From positions 372,001 to 436,000 of the forward strand of contig NZ_JAAAPJ010000001.1 of NCBI RefSeq assembly GCF_009909145.1: DNA of 64,000 nucleotides, given 5' to 3'. How positions within the stretch are numbered: the stretch's first letter is position 1; each line of letters starts with the position of its first letter. The notes beneath the pieces were generated by a model, which was not told where the DNA came from, searched no databases, and saw only the letters and a program-made list of their open reading frames with translations. Below are positions 1 to 8,004 of this stretch, piece by piece. Position numbers and translations under genes: made by a program. This DNA comes from Corallococcus silvisoli (GTDB lineage: Bacteria > Myxococcota > Myxococcia > Myxococcales > Myxococcaceae).

Positions 1-455
1 GGAAGAAGCGCCGGCAGGCCCAGCGGGAGAAGGCGCGCAACAACACTGGCCGGCCCTCCACCGCGGAGCAGTTCCGCATCCGCACGGACCTGCTGGACGC
101 CACCACCCAGTTCGACGAGGGCAAGCGCCGGCTGGAGGCCCGCAACTTCGCGGGCGCCTTCGAGTACTTCGAATACGCCTGCGACATCGACCCAAGGCCG
201 CTGCACCAGGTGCACCGCGCCTGGGCGCGCTACCTGATGAAGCCGGAGGCGCACGGCCGGCTGGTGCTCCAGGAACTCCAGGAGCTGACGCGGCAGGAGC
301 CCGGCCTGGAGGAAGGCTGGGCCTTCCTGGGCGACGTGGCCCGGGGCGAGGGTCAGTGGGCGCTCGCGGAGGATGCGCTCCGCAAGGCCTTCAAGCTCAA
401 CCCCCAGCAGCGCCGCTACGTCGCGCTCATCCAGGAGATCGCCCGGCGGCGGTGA
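1..455 (+). CDS. TPR-repeat protein, C-terminal part (5' end outside window)
   Basis: The reading frame is open from base 3 to the TGA at 453-455, about 150 residues, so the gene starts upstream of the window. The visible part begins with a basic stretch, followed by helical segments with alternating small and aromatic residues (for example FAGAFEYFEYACDIDPRP and WALAEDALRKAFKLNP). These match tetratricopeptide repeats, with Pro at the end of helix B. TPRs mediate protein-protein contacts. Any catalytic or signalling domain would lie in the missing N-terminal part, so no function is assigned. The gene converges with the lipoprotein gene on the other strand, leaving a gap of 27 bases. Confidence 0.7.
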   Translation, partial: KKRRQAQREKARNNTGRPSTAEQFRIRTDLLDATTQFDEGKRRLEARNFAGAFEYFEYACDIDPRPLHQVHRAWARYLMKPEAHGRLVLQELQELTRQEPGLEEGWAFLGDVARGEGQWALAEDALRKAFKLNPQQRRYVALIQEIARRR

Positions 456-482
456 CGGCCCGCCGCCGGAGGGCCCCCGACA

Positions 483-1145
483 CTACAGGGCGTTGATGCG
501 GGCGCGGATGCTCGCCGACAGGCCCAGGTTGTCCGACAGGTCCGTCATCGCCTGCTGGACGACGGGGAAGTTCGTGCTCGTCACCGTCTTGTTCTCCAGC
601 AGGCGGAACAGCTCCTGGAAGTCGGCGTACTGGGTGACAGGGCCCATGTCGTAGTTCTCCTCCGGGGAGGACGGCTGGCGCTCGCTGTTGACGCAGTAGA
701 GGAACAGGGGCTGGAAGTACCGCTCACCCGCCGGCACCTCGATGGTCACCCGCTGCGCCAGCATGCCGTTCTGCACGCCGCGGTTGCGGGACACGAAGAC
801 GAGGCCCGGCGGCAGCTGCACGGTGATGGGCCGGTTCGTCGTGTTGCGGAAGATGAGGCACAGGCGCACGAGCTCGCCCTGACCCTTCGCCTCGTCCTCA
901 TACTTGTCATCACAGTCCGTGGGGTCGGGGTCGTTGTAGCCCTTGATGGGCTGCTCCAGCTCCAGGCCCGTCGGAAGCGTGAAGGCCGTCCCTTGTGGCG
1001 CGGTCTCGTCGCGGCCCATGCCCGGACGGTCCTCGCCCACGGGGGTCTCGTCACCGTCCCCGTTTTTCTCACTGTCGCTGCCGCACGCCGCCAGAGCCAC
1101 CGCCGTCGCGACCAACGCCGCGCGCCATGCCAATCGCCAGTTCAT
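483..1145 (-). CDS. hypothetical lipoprotein
   Basis: I chose the ATG at 1145 because a GAGGAG ribosome site precedes it and it gives a textbook lipoprotein signal: two Arg, a hydrophobic core and the lipobox LAAC with Cys21. An in-frame start further upstream at 1208 would bury this signal. The mature protein (about 200 residues) opens with an acidic low-complexity linker rich in Gly, Asp and Glu, then a compact region with several Cys that looks beta-rich. I recognise no family. By its signal it should be an inner- or outer-membrane lipoprotein. It is transcribed divergently from the pilin operon that starts at 1391, with 245 bases between them in which I see no clear promoter. Confidence 0.75.
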   Translation of the reverse strand: MNWRLAWRAALVATAVALAACGSDSEKNGDGDETPVGEDRPGMGRDETAPQGTAFTLPTGLELEQPIKGYNDPDPTDCDDKYEDEAKGQGELVRLCLIFRNTTNRPITVQLPPGLVFVSRNRGVQNGMLAQRVTIEVPAGERYFQPLFLYCVNSERQPSSPEENYDMGPVTQYADFQELFRLLENKTVTSTNFPVVQQAMTDLSDNLGLSASIRARINAL

Positions 1146-1390
1146 TGCCACTCCTCTGCTCGCTTTGCCCGGCCCCAGTCCTTCAACGCCGACCCTGTTC
1201 GAGACCATGCGAGGAGCGTCGCGTCAAGCGCCGTATCCCAGCCCCTCCCGCTACCCGACAGCACGCCAGGTCCCTCCATACCCCCTCTCGTCCAGTTGAC
1301 GGATGGTGTCGTGTGGCGGGGTTGGGGGATAAGGTGGGAGAAAGCTGGGGTCGGGAAGACGCTTACCTCATGTGACTCCCGGGGACGGTC

Positions 1391-2191
1391 ATGCGGTCCA
1401 GATCCGAATCAGGGCAGGTGGCGGTGGAGACAGCCATCGTGCTTCCCCTGTTTGTCTTCTTGCTACTGGGCATCCTCCAGCTGGGCCTGATGCACCAGGC
1501 CCGCCTGTTGACGAAGTACGCGGCCTACAAGGCCGTGCGGGCCGGCTCCCTGCACAACGGCAACGTGGAGATGATGGAGCGCGCGGCGCTCGCCGTCCTG
1601 CTGCCCATGATCAGCCAGGCCGGCGGCGGTGGCGCGGAGAAGATCACCCCCGTCAACGGCGCCTCGGAGTTCAACCAGAAGTGGAACGCCGTCTCCAGGA
1701 ACAAGATGCCGGAGGTCAACCTCAAGTACGCGGAGGTGCAGATCTGCGGCCCCTCCAAGAACCTGATCACCTCCGACACCCACGACAACAAGGAGGCGGA
1801 CTTCGATGATCCGAGGATCGCCTCTGGTGACGACCCCTCGGGGAACGGTGACTGGGGACGGAGCCTTCGCACCAAGCTGAGCATCCAGGTGACGTTCAAC
1901 TACCGGCTGCCCATCCCCTTCGCGGATGTCGTCATCTACAACATCGCGCGGGGCCAGCAGACGCTCCCCTGGGTGCTGCGGCTGGGTAAACAGGAAAACC
2001 AGACAAAGAAGTCGTACGTCAAATATCAGATCGAGCAGAACGACGCCGCCGCCGCGCAGAAGCTCTACATCCTGCCCATCCGCGCCACGTACATCATGCG
2101 GATGCACTCCAATCTGTACCTGACGGCGACCGACCTGCCCGACTCGTATCTCACGAACAAGTGCACCTTCACGTTCGACTCCTTGGGGTGA
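1391..2191 (+). CDS. TadE-like pilus assembly protein
   Basis: This 266-residue protein has a short basic leader ending in Gly8, then QVAVETAIVLPLFVFLLLG. That is the pseudopilin signature Gly|xxxxGlu, with Glu at +5, followed by one hydrophobic helix, as in the TadE family of Tad/Flp pilus systems. In those systems a dedicated prepilin peptidase cuts after the Gly, and TadE-type proteins act in the periplasm as minor pilins. The rest is a soluble, beta-rich domain. It is the first gene of an operon whose members overlap or nearly touch (2196, 3725, 4789, 5655, 5927). A purine-rich CCCGGGGACGG stretch lies just upstream of the ATG. Confidence 0.8.
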   Translation: MRSRSESGQVAVETAIVLPLFVFLLLGILQLGLMHQARLLTKYAAYKAVRAGSLHNGNVEMMERAALAVLLPMISQAGGGGAEKITPVNGASEFNQKWNAVSRNKMPEVNLKYAEVQICGPSKNLITSDTHDNKEADFDDPRIASGDDPSGNGDWGRSLRTKLSIQVTFNYRLPIPFADVVIYNIARGQQTLPWVLRLGKQENQTKKSYVKYQIEQNDAAAAQKLYILPIRATYIMRMHSNLYLTATDLPDSYLTNKCTFTFDSLG

Positions 2192-2195
2192 CCGA

Positions 2196-3728
2196 ATGAA
2201 GACCCGTCATGCCCGCAGAAGACGGAGCCGGGGGCAGTCCCTGGTGCTCGCCTGTCTGTCGTTCCTGCTGCTCGCGCTGATGACGACGCTCAGCTTCAAC
2301 CTGAGCCACGCCCTGCGGGAGAAGATGAACCTGCAGCAGCACAGCGACACGATGGCGTACTCCATGGCGGTGCTGGAGGCGCGCTCGCTCAACTACTACG
2401 CCGTCACCAACCGGGCCATCGCCGCCTCCTACGCGGCCATGACCAGCGTGCACGGCTACATGGTGGCCGCCAGCGTCACGGGCGACATGATGACCGCCGG
2501 AGCCTGGAACTTCGGCATCATCGCCGTCGAGGAGCTGGGGCAGTGCTACCCGAACCTGTCGCACTGCGCGCACGCGATTGAGGCGGGCATCATCGCGGGC
2601 AAGTACAGCCAGAAGGCGAACAACTACAACAACAAGGTGAAGAACCTTGAGAGGCCGTTCAACCAGGTCATCAAGGAACTCAACGGCATGGCGGATGCCC
2701 TGCACGGCTCCCAGGCCACCGTGCACACGACGACGCGCAACACCCTGCGTGGCTCCGGCCTGAGCGCCCTGACGGACAACAACGCGCCTGGAGCCAGCAA
2801 CGTGAGCGCCGGGGTGGGGGGCCTCAACATCCTGGAGTTCGACTGCGTGGTGGACGGGATGAACTGCCAGAAAGCGCCCAGCACGGACATCAAGGCGCGC
2901 GCCCGCTCCATGACGGAGGTCTCCAACGCGACGCGCCCTGGCTGGGCGTCGGACCGGAGCATCCCGGTGCTGATGAACGGCATCCCCACCTACCTCAACA
3001 ACACCTTCCAGAAGTCGCTGCTCAAGGACATCCCCAGCCGGGGCACGCACATGGGCGTGACCCATGCGGGCACGGCGAAGGTCGTTGAGTCCATGAGCGG
3101 CATCCACGCCAACGGCCAGACTTCAGGCAACACCGGCAAGATGGTGGGCGCCGACGAGCACGGCATCCTGATGCAGCAGTGGCGTGATGGCTTCTCCGCC
3201 TTCCCCTACAAGGCCACCCTCAGCAGCGCGCAGAGCGGCAGCGAGCACAAGCCGAACGGGGCCCACAACGGACAGCACAGCGATTTCAGGGGCATCAACA
3301 CCAAGGACCTGTCCGGGTGCGCTTCCACGGGGAACTGCTTCATGAAGTTCCGCGGCATCGCCGATCCGGGCGAGGACTGGGGCCAGCCGCACGTCTACAG
3401 CTACGTGACCAAGCAGTTCTTCATCGGCGGCGGGACCAAGGGGCCCTGGGAGCTCAACAGCTCCGGCACGATGCGCTTCAACCACGGGGCGCAGGGGGAG
3501 GGAGAGCTCCGGCTGGCGCCGGGAGAAGGCGCCGCCCTGTCCAAGGCGTTGGTCTACTACCACCGGCTGGGGAAGGGCGGCTGGAAGGAGGCTCCCAGCC
3601 TCTTCAACCCCTACTGGCGCGCCAAGCTCCACCCGTTCACGGCCCAGGAGGCGACCAAGGTGCTCGGCGCCGCGGGCAATTCAGAAGCCGGGCAGATCGC
3701 GGCGGGCGCGGAGAAGCTGACCCTATGA
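2196..3728 (+). CDS. TadG-like pilus assembly/secreted protein
   Basis: The gene starts four bases after the preceding TadE-like gene. The 510-residue product has a very basic N-terminus (RRRRSRG), then a Gly|QSLVLACLSFLLLALM hydrophobic helix. This resembles the N-terminal domain of TadG/Flp-pilus-assembly proteins, but without the Glu at +5, so processing by the prepilin peptidase is uncertain. The helix is followed by a large, Ser/Thr/Asn-rich extracytoplasmic region. TadG proteins are thought to anchor or cap Flp pili at the envelope. The last four bases overlap the next gene (ATGA), which suggests translational coupling. Confidence 0.72.
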   Translation: MKTRHARRRRSRGQSLVLACLSFLLLALMTTLSFNLSHALREKMNLQQHSDTMAYSMAVLEARSLNYYAVTNRAIAASYAAMTSVHGYMVAASVTGDMMTAGAWNFGIIAVEELGQCYPNLSHCAHAIEAGIIAGKYSQKANNYNNKVKNLERPFNQVIKELNGMADALHGSQATVHTTTRNTLRGSGLSALTDNNAPGASNVSAGVGGLNILEFDCVVDGMNCQKAPSTDIKARARSMTEVSNATRPGWASDRSIPVLMNGIPTYLNNTFQKSLLKDIPSRGTHMGVTHAGTAKVVESMSGIHANGQTSGNTGKMVGADEHGILMQQWRDGFSAFPYKATLSSAQSGSEHKPNGAHNGQHSDFRGINTKDLSGCASTGNCFMKFRGIADPGEDWGQPHVYSYVTKQFFIGGGTKGPWELNSSGTMRFNHGAQGEGELRLAPGEGAALSKALVYYHRLGKGGWKEAPSLFNPYWRAKLHPFTAQEATKVLGAAGNSEAGQIAAGAEKLTL

Positions 3729-4795
3729 GCCCTCGACTTCGCCGCGGTCCCCGTGGCGCCGCCTCCGTGGAGATGGCGCTGTCGATGATCGTCCTCATCC
3801 CCATCTTCCTCTACTCCATCTTCCTGGACGACCTGCTGCGCTACTCCCTGGACGCGCAGGAGGCGGCGCTGTCCACCGTCTGGGACTACACCACGCAGGA
3901 CTACACCCAGCCCCTGAAGCCGAACAGGACGGGCAGTGGCGGCACCCAGATCCAGTACTTCTCCCGGCTGACCTTCTGCGACCACGAATCCGGCCTCGAC
4001 CGCACCGACAAGAAGGGCTCGGACGGCTCGTACCTGGACTGCAGCGATCCGGACCACCACAAGGCGGTGGTGGCCCACGTCTGCTGGATGAACAACAACG
4101 CCAAGCAGGTGACGTGCGAGGAGCCTGAAAAGGGCGCGGGCGGCGGGATGGAGCCCCGCTACTTGATGTACCGGGGCCAGTACACCAACGGCGGCTTGGT
4201 GAAGTGCTCCGCCCGCGCGGTGGTGGAGAACTACATGCTGCCGGAGACGTTCCTGCCCCAGTTCGGCAAGGAGCCGAAGCTCGTGAAGAAGAACTGGAAG
4301 GGCGAGGGCGACGTCCACGGCAACGCCGAGGCAGGCACGGGCGGCAAGGACGGCAACGCCTACTTCCTCAAGCAGCAGCAGATGTCCATCATCACCGACA
4401 CCTGGGCGCTCACGAAGGAAGCCGACACGGAGCCGGGCGACAAGAGCGGGGAGCTGCATGACCGTGTCAGCTCCGCCTACAGGACCAGCGTGAAGTACTT
4501 GAGCATGGCGGAAGCCTACGCGACCTTCAGCCAGAGGATCACCCAGGACCTGCTCTCGCCGCTGGCCCTGGTGATGGGCGACAGTCCGCTCTCGCCGAAC
4601 CTCGCCATCAAGCCCCACGATGGCCGCACGCCCACGCCCTCCATCAGCATCAAGCAGGAAGGCCGTGGCGGCCGGGGCGCCAACTACTTCACCACCGAGT
4701 GGAAGGACTGGGACTCCAACAAGAGCGAGAGCATCTACAAGCACGGCCAGCGCGGTGAGTGGTACCTGGGCTGTAAGGATGCGGAGAAGTGCTGA
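3725..4795 (+). CDS. TadE-like pseudopilin, long form
   Basis: The start is the ATG that overlaps the previous stop (ATGA at 3725). The longer open frame upstream lies inside the previous gene and is not coding. The 356-residue product begins MSPRLRRGPRG|AASVEMALSMIVLIPIFL, a basic leader with Gly|xxxxGlu and one membrane helix, which is the TadE/pseudopilin pattern. The remaining 310 residues are hydrophilic with scattered Cys and no motif I recognise. Its length exceeds the usual 130-200 residues of TadE, so it may carry a specialised periplasmic domain. Confidence 0.75.
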   Translation: MSPRLRRGPRGAASVEMALSMIVLIPIFLYSIFLDDLLRYSLDAQEAALSTVWDYTTQDYTQPLKPNRTGSGGTQIQYFSRLTFCDHESGLDRTDKKGSDGSYLDCSDPDHHKAVVAHVCWMNNNAKQVTCEEPEKGAGGGMEPRYLMYRGQYTNGGLVKCSARAVVENYMLPETFLPQFGKEPKLVKKNWKGEGDVHGNAEAGTGGKDGNAYFLKQQQMSIITDTWALTKEADTEPGDKSGELHDRVSSAYRTSVKYLSMAEAYATFSQRITQDLLSPLALVMGDSPLSPNLAIKPHDGRTPTPSISIKQEGRGGRGANYFTTEWKDWDSNKSESIYKHGQRGEWYLGCKDAEKC

Positions 4796-5658
4796 AGGAC
4801 CTCGCCCATCACTCCGCTTTCCGCGCAGGGGCACTGCTGTTCTCGGTGTCCGTGGTGGGCGTGCTGCTGGGCATGGCCTGGGAGGACGTCACCTATCGCG
4901 ACAAGGCGGACTCCGAGCTGGAGCGCGTGGAGGATCAGGCCGAGATGATGGAGGCGAAGCAGGAGGAGGGCGTGCAACGCTCGAAGCGGGACGAGGCCAT
5001 CCTGGCGCGCTCGCTGACGTACTTCCCGCCCTACCCGAACGCGGGGCGCCCCGAGGCGCTGGCGGCGGACTACCTGGGGCCGGACGTTCCCATCGCCGTC
5101 GCCTTCTTCACCACGAAGGATTCGTCGGACGAAGTCCTCCTGCACTACCGCAAGGTCATCCTGGACCAGGGCCTGCCCGTCATCGGGACGCGCTTCAGCG
5201 AGAACTCGGGCTACGTGGGGTACTGGGAGCCGGACACGGAGGAGATCCGCCTGGTCTCCACGCTGCACCAGGGCGGCGAGACGATGGCCTTCGTCTCCTC
5301 CGGGCAGGTGGGCAACATGCTCCATCGCCGCGCCGCCGAGGTGCCGGACTGGGTCCCGGTGCCGCCGAACCTGCGGCAGGTCTCCACCCTGACGTTGAAC
5401 ATGGAAGGCCTCCAGAACACCATGGTGACGGGCCGGGTGGCGGCGCGGAGCGTGGAAGAGGCGGAGCAGGACTACCGCTCCTCGCTGCGCCTTCAGGGCT
5501 GGGCGGCGGAGGCTGGCAGCTCTCCAGGCTTCCAGCAGCGGGAGTTCGTGGTGAACAACACGGGCATGCGTGGACAGGTCATCCTGAAGCAGGCGACGGG
5601 CAGTGACGAGGTGGAGTTCCACCTGTCGCTGATGCAGCGGCCGGAGGCCCTGCCATGA
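4789..5658 (+). CDS. hypothetical membrane-anchored protein of the pilin operon
   Basis: A GTG at 4789 overlaps the previous gene by seven bases. The 289-residue protein has one N-terminal membrane helix (about residues 12-30, AGALLFSVSVVGVLLGMAW), a charged, probably coiled-coil stretch (about 38-72) and a mixed alpha/beta region to the end. I do not recognise the family. The single anchor and the place between pilin-like genes suggest an extracytoplasmic helper in pilus assembly or in regulation of the structure, but this rests on context alone. Confidence 0.72.
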   Translation: MLKDLAHHSAFRAGALLFSVSVVGVLLGMAWEDVTYRDKADSELERVEDQAEMMEAKQEEGVQRSKRDEAILARSLTYFPPYPNAGRPEALAADYLGPDVPIAVAFFTTKDSSDEVLLHYRKVILDQGLPVIGTRFSENSGYVGYWEPDTEEIRLVSTLHQGGETMAFVSSGQVGNMLHRRAAEVPDWVPVPPNLRQVSTLTLNMEGLQNTMVTGRVAARSVEEAEQDYRSSLRLQGWAAEAGSSPGFQQREFVVNNTGMRGQVILKQATGSDEVEFHLSLMQRPEALP

Positions 5659-5930
5659 GCACTGCGCGAAAGGAGCGCGAGGACATGATGAAGCAATGGG
5701 GTTGGGGGCTGGCCGTGGGCGCGGTGTTGTTCGTCGCCCCCTCGGCGTGGGCCAAGGGCTGCGCTCAGGTCTGCGTGGACGACCTGGCGCGCAACACCAA
5801 GCTCTGCAAGGAGCGCTCGAAGAAGGTCGCCGAGTGCACGCAGATGTTCACGAAGATCAAGGACACCTGCGTGAAGGAGTGCCAGAAGCCTTCCAAGGAC
5901 GATTCAGCTCCTTCCGGGGATGAGGAATGA
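5655..5930 (+). CDS. small secreted Cys-rich protein
   Basis: This 91-residue protein overlaps the previous gene by ATGA. It has a signal peptide (hydrophobic core about residues 17-31, cleavage expected after AWA). The mature part of about 55 residues contains six Cys, arranged CAQVC, a single C, a single C, and CVKEC. Paired CxxxC spacings suggest a disulfide-bonded helical hairpin. A second start at 5685 (MMKQWG), preceded by GCGAGGAC, gives a cleaner signal peptide and may be the true one. No family is recognised. The operon position suggests a periplasmic role with the pilins. Confidence 0.65.
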   Translation: MSTARKEREDMMKQWGWGLAVGAVLFVAPSAWAKGCAQVCVDDLARNTKLCKERSKKVAECTQMFTKIKDTCVKECQKPSKDDSAPSGDEE

Positions 5931-6109
5931 AGACGCCCAAGGCGCTGGGGCTGCGTCAGCGCGGCCAGGCCATGGCGGAGTACGGCGTCATCACGGCGGC
6001 CTTCTTCGGCTTCTCCGTGATGAGCTGGCCGTTCCTCGTCCAGCTGATCCGCGCCCTCAACACCTACTTCCAGTCCATCTACTACGTCATCCAGTCGCCC
6101 ATCCCCTGA
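5927..6109 (+). CDS. Flp-type (type IVb) pilin-like protein
   Basis: This is a 60-residue protein that overlaps the previous stop (ATGA). Its leader ends in RG, and the mature N-terminus would be QAMAEYGVITAAF. Gly at -1, Glu at +5 and Tyr at +6 are the hallmark of Flp/type IVb pilins, which form adhesive Tad pili. One hydrophobic helix fills most of the mature protein, and the C-terminus is short, as is normal for Flp pilins (50-70 residues). It is the last gene of the operon. The secretion ATPase, platform and secretin genes are not in this window. Confidence 0.72.
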   Translation: MKTPKALGLRQRGQAMAEYGVITAAFFGFSVMSWPFLVQLIRALNTYFQSIYYVIQSPIP

Positions 6110-6142
6110 CGGCGGGGACGGGCGGCAGGGCCGAGGGGCGCG

Positions 6143-7318
6143 CTACGGCTTCACGGTGGTGACGAACACCGCCTTGCCGTCCTGCACCTTCATCACCACG
6201 GCCTGCTTCACCGCGTCGCGGTTGGCGTCCAGGTTGATGGTGCCCGCGACGCCCGGGAAGTCCTTCGTGGTCGCGATGGCGTCACGCAGGGCCGGCCCGG
6301 AGGTGTCCGGCGCGCGCTTCATCGCGTCCACCAGCAGCCGCGCGGCGTCGTACGCCAGCACCGCCACGCTGTCCGGCACCGCGCCGTAGGCGGCCTTGTA
6401 CTTCTTGAGGAAGCCCTGGACGATGGGGTCCGGGTTGTCCGGCGAGTAGTGGTTGGAGAAGTAGCTGCCGTCCAGCGCGGAGCCGCCCAGCTCGTACAGC
6501 TTGTCGGAGTCCCACCCGTCGCCGCCCAGCAGCGGCACGCGCAGGCCCACCTCGCGCGCCTGCCGCGCGATGATGCCCACGTCAGTGTAGTAGCCAGGGA
6601 CGAACACGGCCTCGGGCTTCGTGTTCTTGATGGCGGTGAGCTGCGCGCGGAAGTCGGTGTCGCCCTTGGAGTAGCTCTCGTTGGTGACGATGGTCCCGCC
6701 GAACTCCTTGAACTTCTGGTTGAACACCTCCGCCAGCCCCACGGAGAAGGCGCTCTTGTTGTCGGTGAGCACCGCGACCTTGTCGAGCTTCAGGTTCTCC
6801 CGCGCGAACTTCGCCATCACCAGGCCCTGGAACGGGTCGATGAAGCAGACGCGGAAGATGTAGTCGCCCTTCTTCGTCACCTCCGGGCTGGTGGAGGTGG
6901 GGGTGATCATGGGCACCTTCGCGGCCTGCGCCTTGTCCGCCATCGCCATGGACACGGACGACGCGGCCTCGCCCAGCAGGGCCACCACCTTGTCCTGCGC
7001 GATGAGCCGCGTGGCGGCCTGGGCGCCCTCCTCCGGCCGGCCCTGGCTGTCGTATACGCGCACCACCAGCTTCTGGCCCCGCACGCCGCCCTCGGCGTTG
7101 GCCTCCTGGAGCGCCAGGTCGATGCCGTTGCGCGCGGAGATGCCGAAGGTGGCCTCGGGGCCCGTGAGGCTGCCCACCTCGCCAATGAGGATGCTGCCCG
7201 CGGGCGGCGCGGCGGTGGCGCTTCCCTCCTGGGACGCGGGGGCGGACGTGGACTTCTTCTCACAGCCCACCAGCGTCAGGAGCAGCGCGGTGAGCAGGAG
7301 GGGAAGGGGACGGCGCAT
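6143..7318 (-). CDS. ABC transporter substrate-binding lipoprotein (branched-chain amino acid/LivK type)
   Basis: The ATG at 7318 is preceded by GAGGAG and gives a lipoprotein signal with lipobox LVGC. The mature part has the periplasmic binding protein type 1 fold of the Leu/Ile/Val-binding family. It starts with IGEVGSLTGPEATFG, continues with ARNGIDLALQEANAEGGVRG and VRVYDSQ, and includes VPMITPTSTSPEVT in the ligand cleft. The 391-residue length is normal. These proteins deliver amino acids, amides or related ligands to a permease/ATPase. No permease genes are adjacent, so the protein may serve a distant transporter or act as a sensor. It is divergent from the SUF operon, with which it shares a 188-base upstream region. 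Confidence 0.88.
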   Translation of the reverse strand: MRRPLPLLLTALLLTLVGCEKKSTSAPASQEGSATAAPPAGSILIGEVGSLTGPEATFGISARNGIDLALQEANAEGGVRGQKLVVRVYDSQGRPEEGAQAATRLIAQDKVVALLGEAASSVSMAMADKAQAAKVPMITPTSTSPEVTKKGDYIFRVCFIDPFQGLVMAKFARENLKLDKVAVLTDNKSAFSVGLAEVFNQKFKEFGGTIVTNESYSKGDTDFRAQLTAIKNTKPEAVFVPGYYTDVGIIARQAREVGLRVPLLGGDGWDSDKLYELGGSALDGSYFSNHYSPDNPDPIVQGFLKKYKAAYGAVPDSVAVLAYDAARLLVDAMKRAPDTSGPALRDAIATTKDFPGVAGTINLDANRDAVKQAVVMKVQDGKAVFVTTVKP

Positions 7319-7424
7319 CGGTGGGACTCCTCGGAGGGGGAGACGGCGGCCCCACCCTAGCTTGGACCCTGGAGTGCGGCGAACCCACACCCGATGTGGC
7401 GGGCAAGGGAGCGGTCCGGATTTG

Positions 7425-7449
7425 AATGTGGACTGCGGTGGTCCACATT
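7425..7449. promoter_or_regulatory. perfect palindrome upstream of SUF operon, likely Rrf2 operator
   Basis: The arms AATGTGGAC and GTCCACATT are exact reverse complements of nine bases, separated by seven (TGCGGTG). The total of 25 bases is the size of known IscR/Rrf2-type operators, although the sequence is not the E. coli IscR consensus. It lies 58 bases before the ATG of the Rrf2 regulator gene. TTGAAT at 7422 and the A/T-rich stretch ATTACATAAG at 7447 could be promoter elements overlapped by the palindrome, which would fit repression. That the neighbouring Rrf2 protein binds here is inference. Confidence 0.65.
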
Positions 7450-7506
7450 ACATAAGAGGCCGTCGCGGGCATCGGGCCCCCGACAGCCACAGGAGTCACC
7501 CCACTC

Positions 7507-8004
7507 ATGCTCCGGATGAGCAAGATGACCGACTACGGCATCGTGCTGATGGCCGAGCTGGCGCGCGCGGACGGGGAAACCCGCACCACGCGAGAGCTGG
7601 CGGCGCGCACGCGTGTCTCGCTTCCGTCCGCGAGCAAGGTCCTGAAGGGCCTGCTGCAGGCGGGGCTGGTGGTGTCGCACCGCGGGGCCAGCGGCGGCTA
7701 TGGGCTGGCGCGGCCGGCGGAGGCCATCTCGCTGGCGGAGCTGGTGACGGCGCTGGAGGGGCCGGTGTCCCTCACGGAGTGCGGCCAGCACCAGGGGTCG
7801 CCCGGGGCGCCCTGTGAGCTGGAGTCCGTCTGTCAGGTGCGCGGCCACTGGCGCCTCATCAATCAAGCCATCCAGGAAGCGCTGGGGCGGCTGACGCTCG
7901 CGGACCTGCGCGCGCCGGTGCCCCGCATGCCGGAGCGGCTGGTGGGCCTGGGCCTGCCGGCGTCCGCGGGCCTTCCTCCTTCCGTCACGGGAGTCCGTTC
8001 ATGA
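7507..8004 (+). CDS. Rrf2-family iron-sulfur regulator of the SUF operon
   Basis: This 165-residue protein has an N-terminal winged helix ([36 protein letters not shown] as the recognition region; the wing [14 protein letters not shown]). A three-cysteine cluster site follows at about residues 97-117 ([12 protein letters not shown]). This pattern is typical of the Rrf2 proteins that head SUF operons and sense an iron-sulfur cluster. The gene sits first in the operon, with sufB overlapping its stop by ATGA, so it is probably autoregulated. An AGGAG lies 13 bases upstream of the first ATG, and starts at codons 4 or 7 are possible. The proline-rich last 30 residues extend beyond the usual domain. 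Confidence 0.9.
   Translation: MLRMSKMTDYGIVLMAELARADGETRTTRELAARTRVSLPSASKVLKGLLQAGLVVSHRGASGGYGLARPAEAISLAELVTALEGPVSLTECGQHQGSPGAPCELESVCQVRGHWRLINQAIQEALGRLTLADLRAPVPRMPERLVGLGLPASAGLPPSVTGVRS

Noticed and set aside
3317..3724. In-frame N-terminal extension of the TadE-like gene at 3725
   Set aside because: It lies wholly inside the TadG-like gene in another frame. The ATGA overlap and the prepilin leader mark 3725 as the start.
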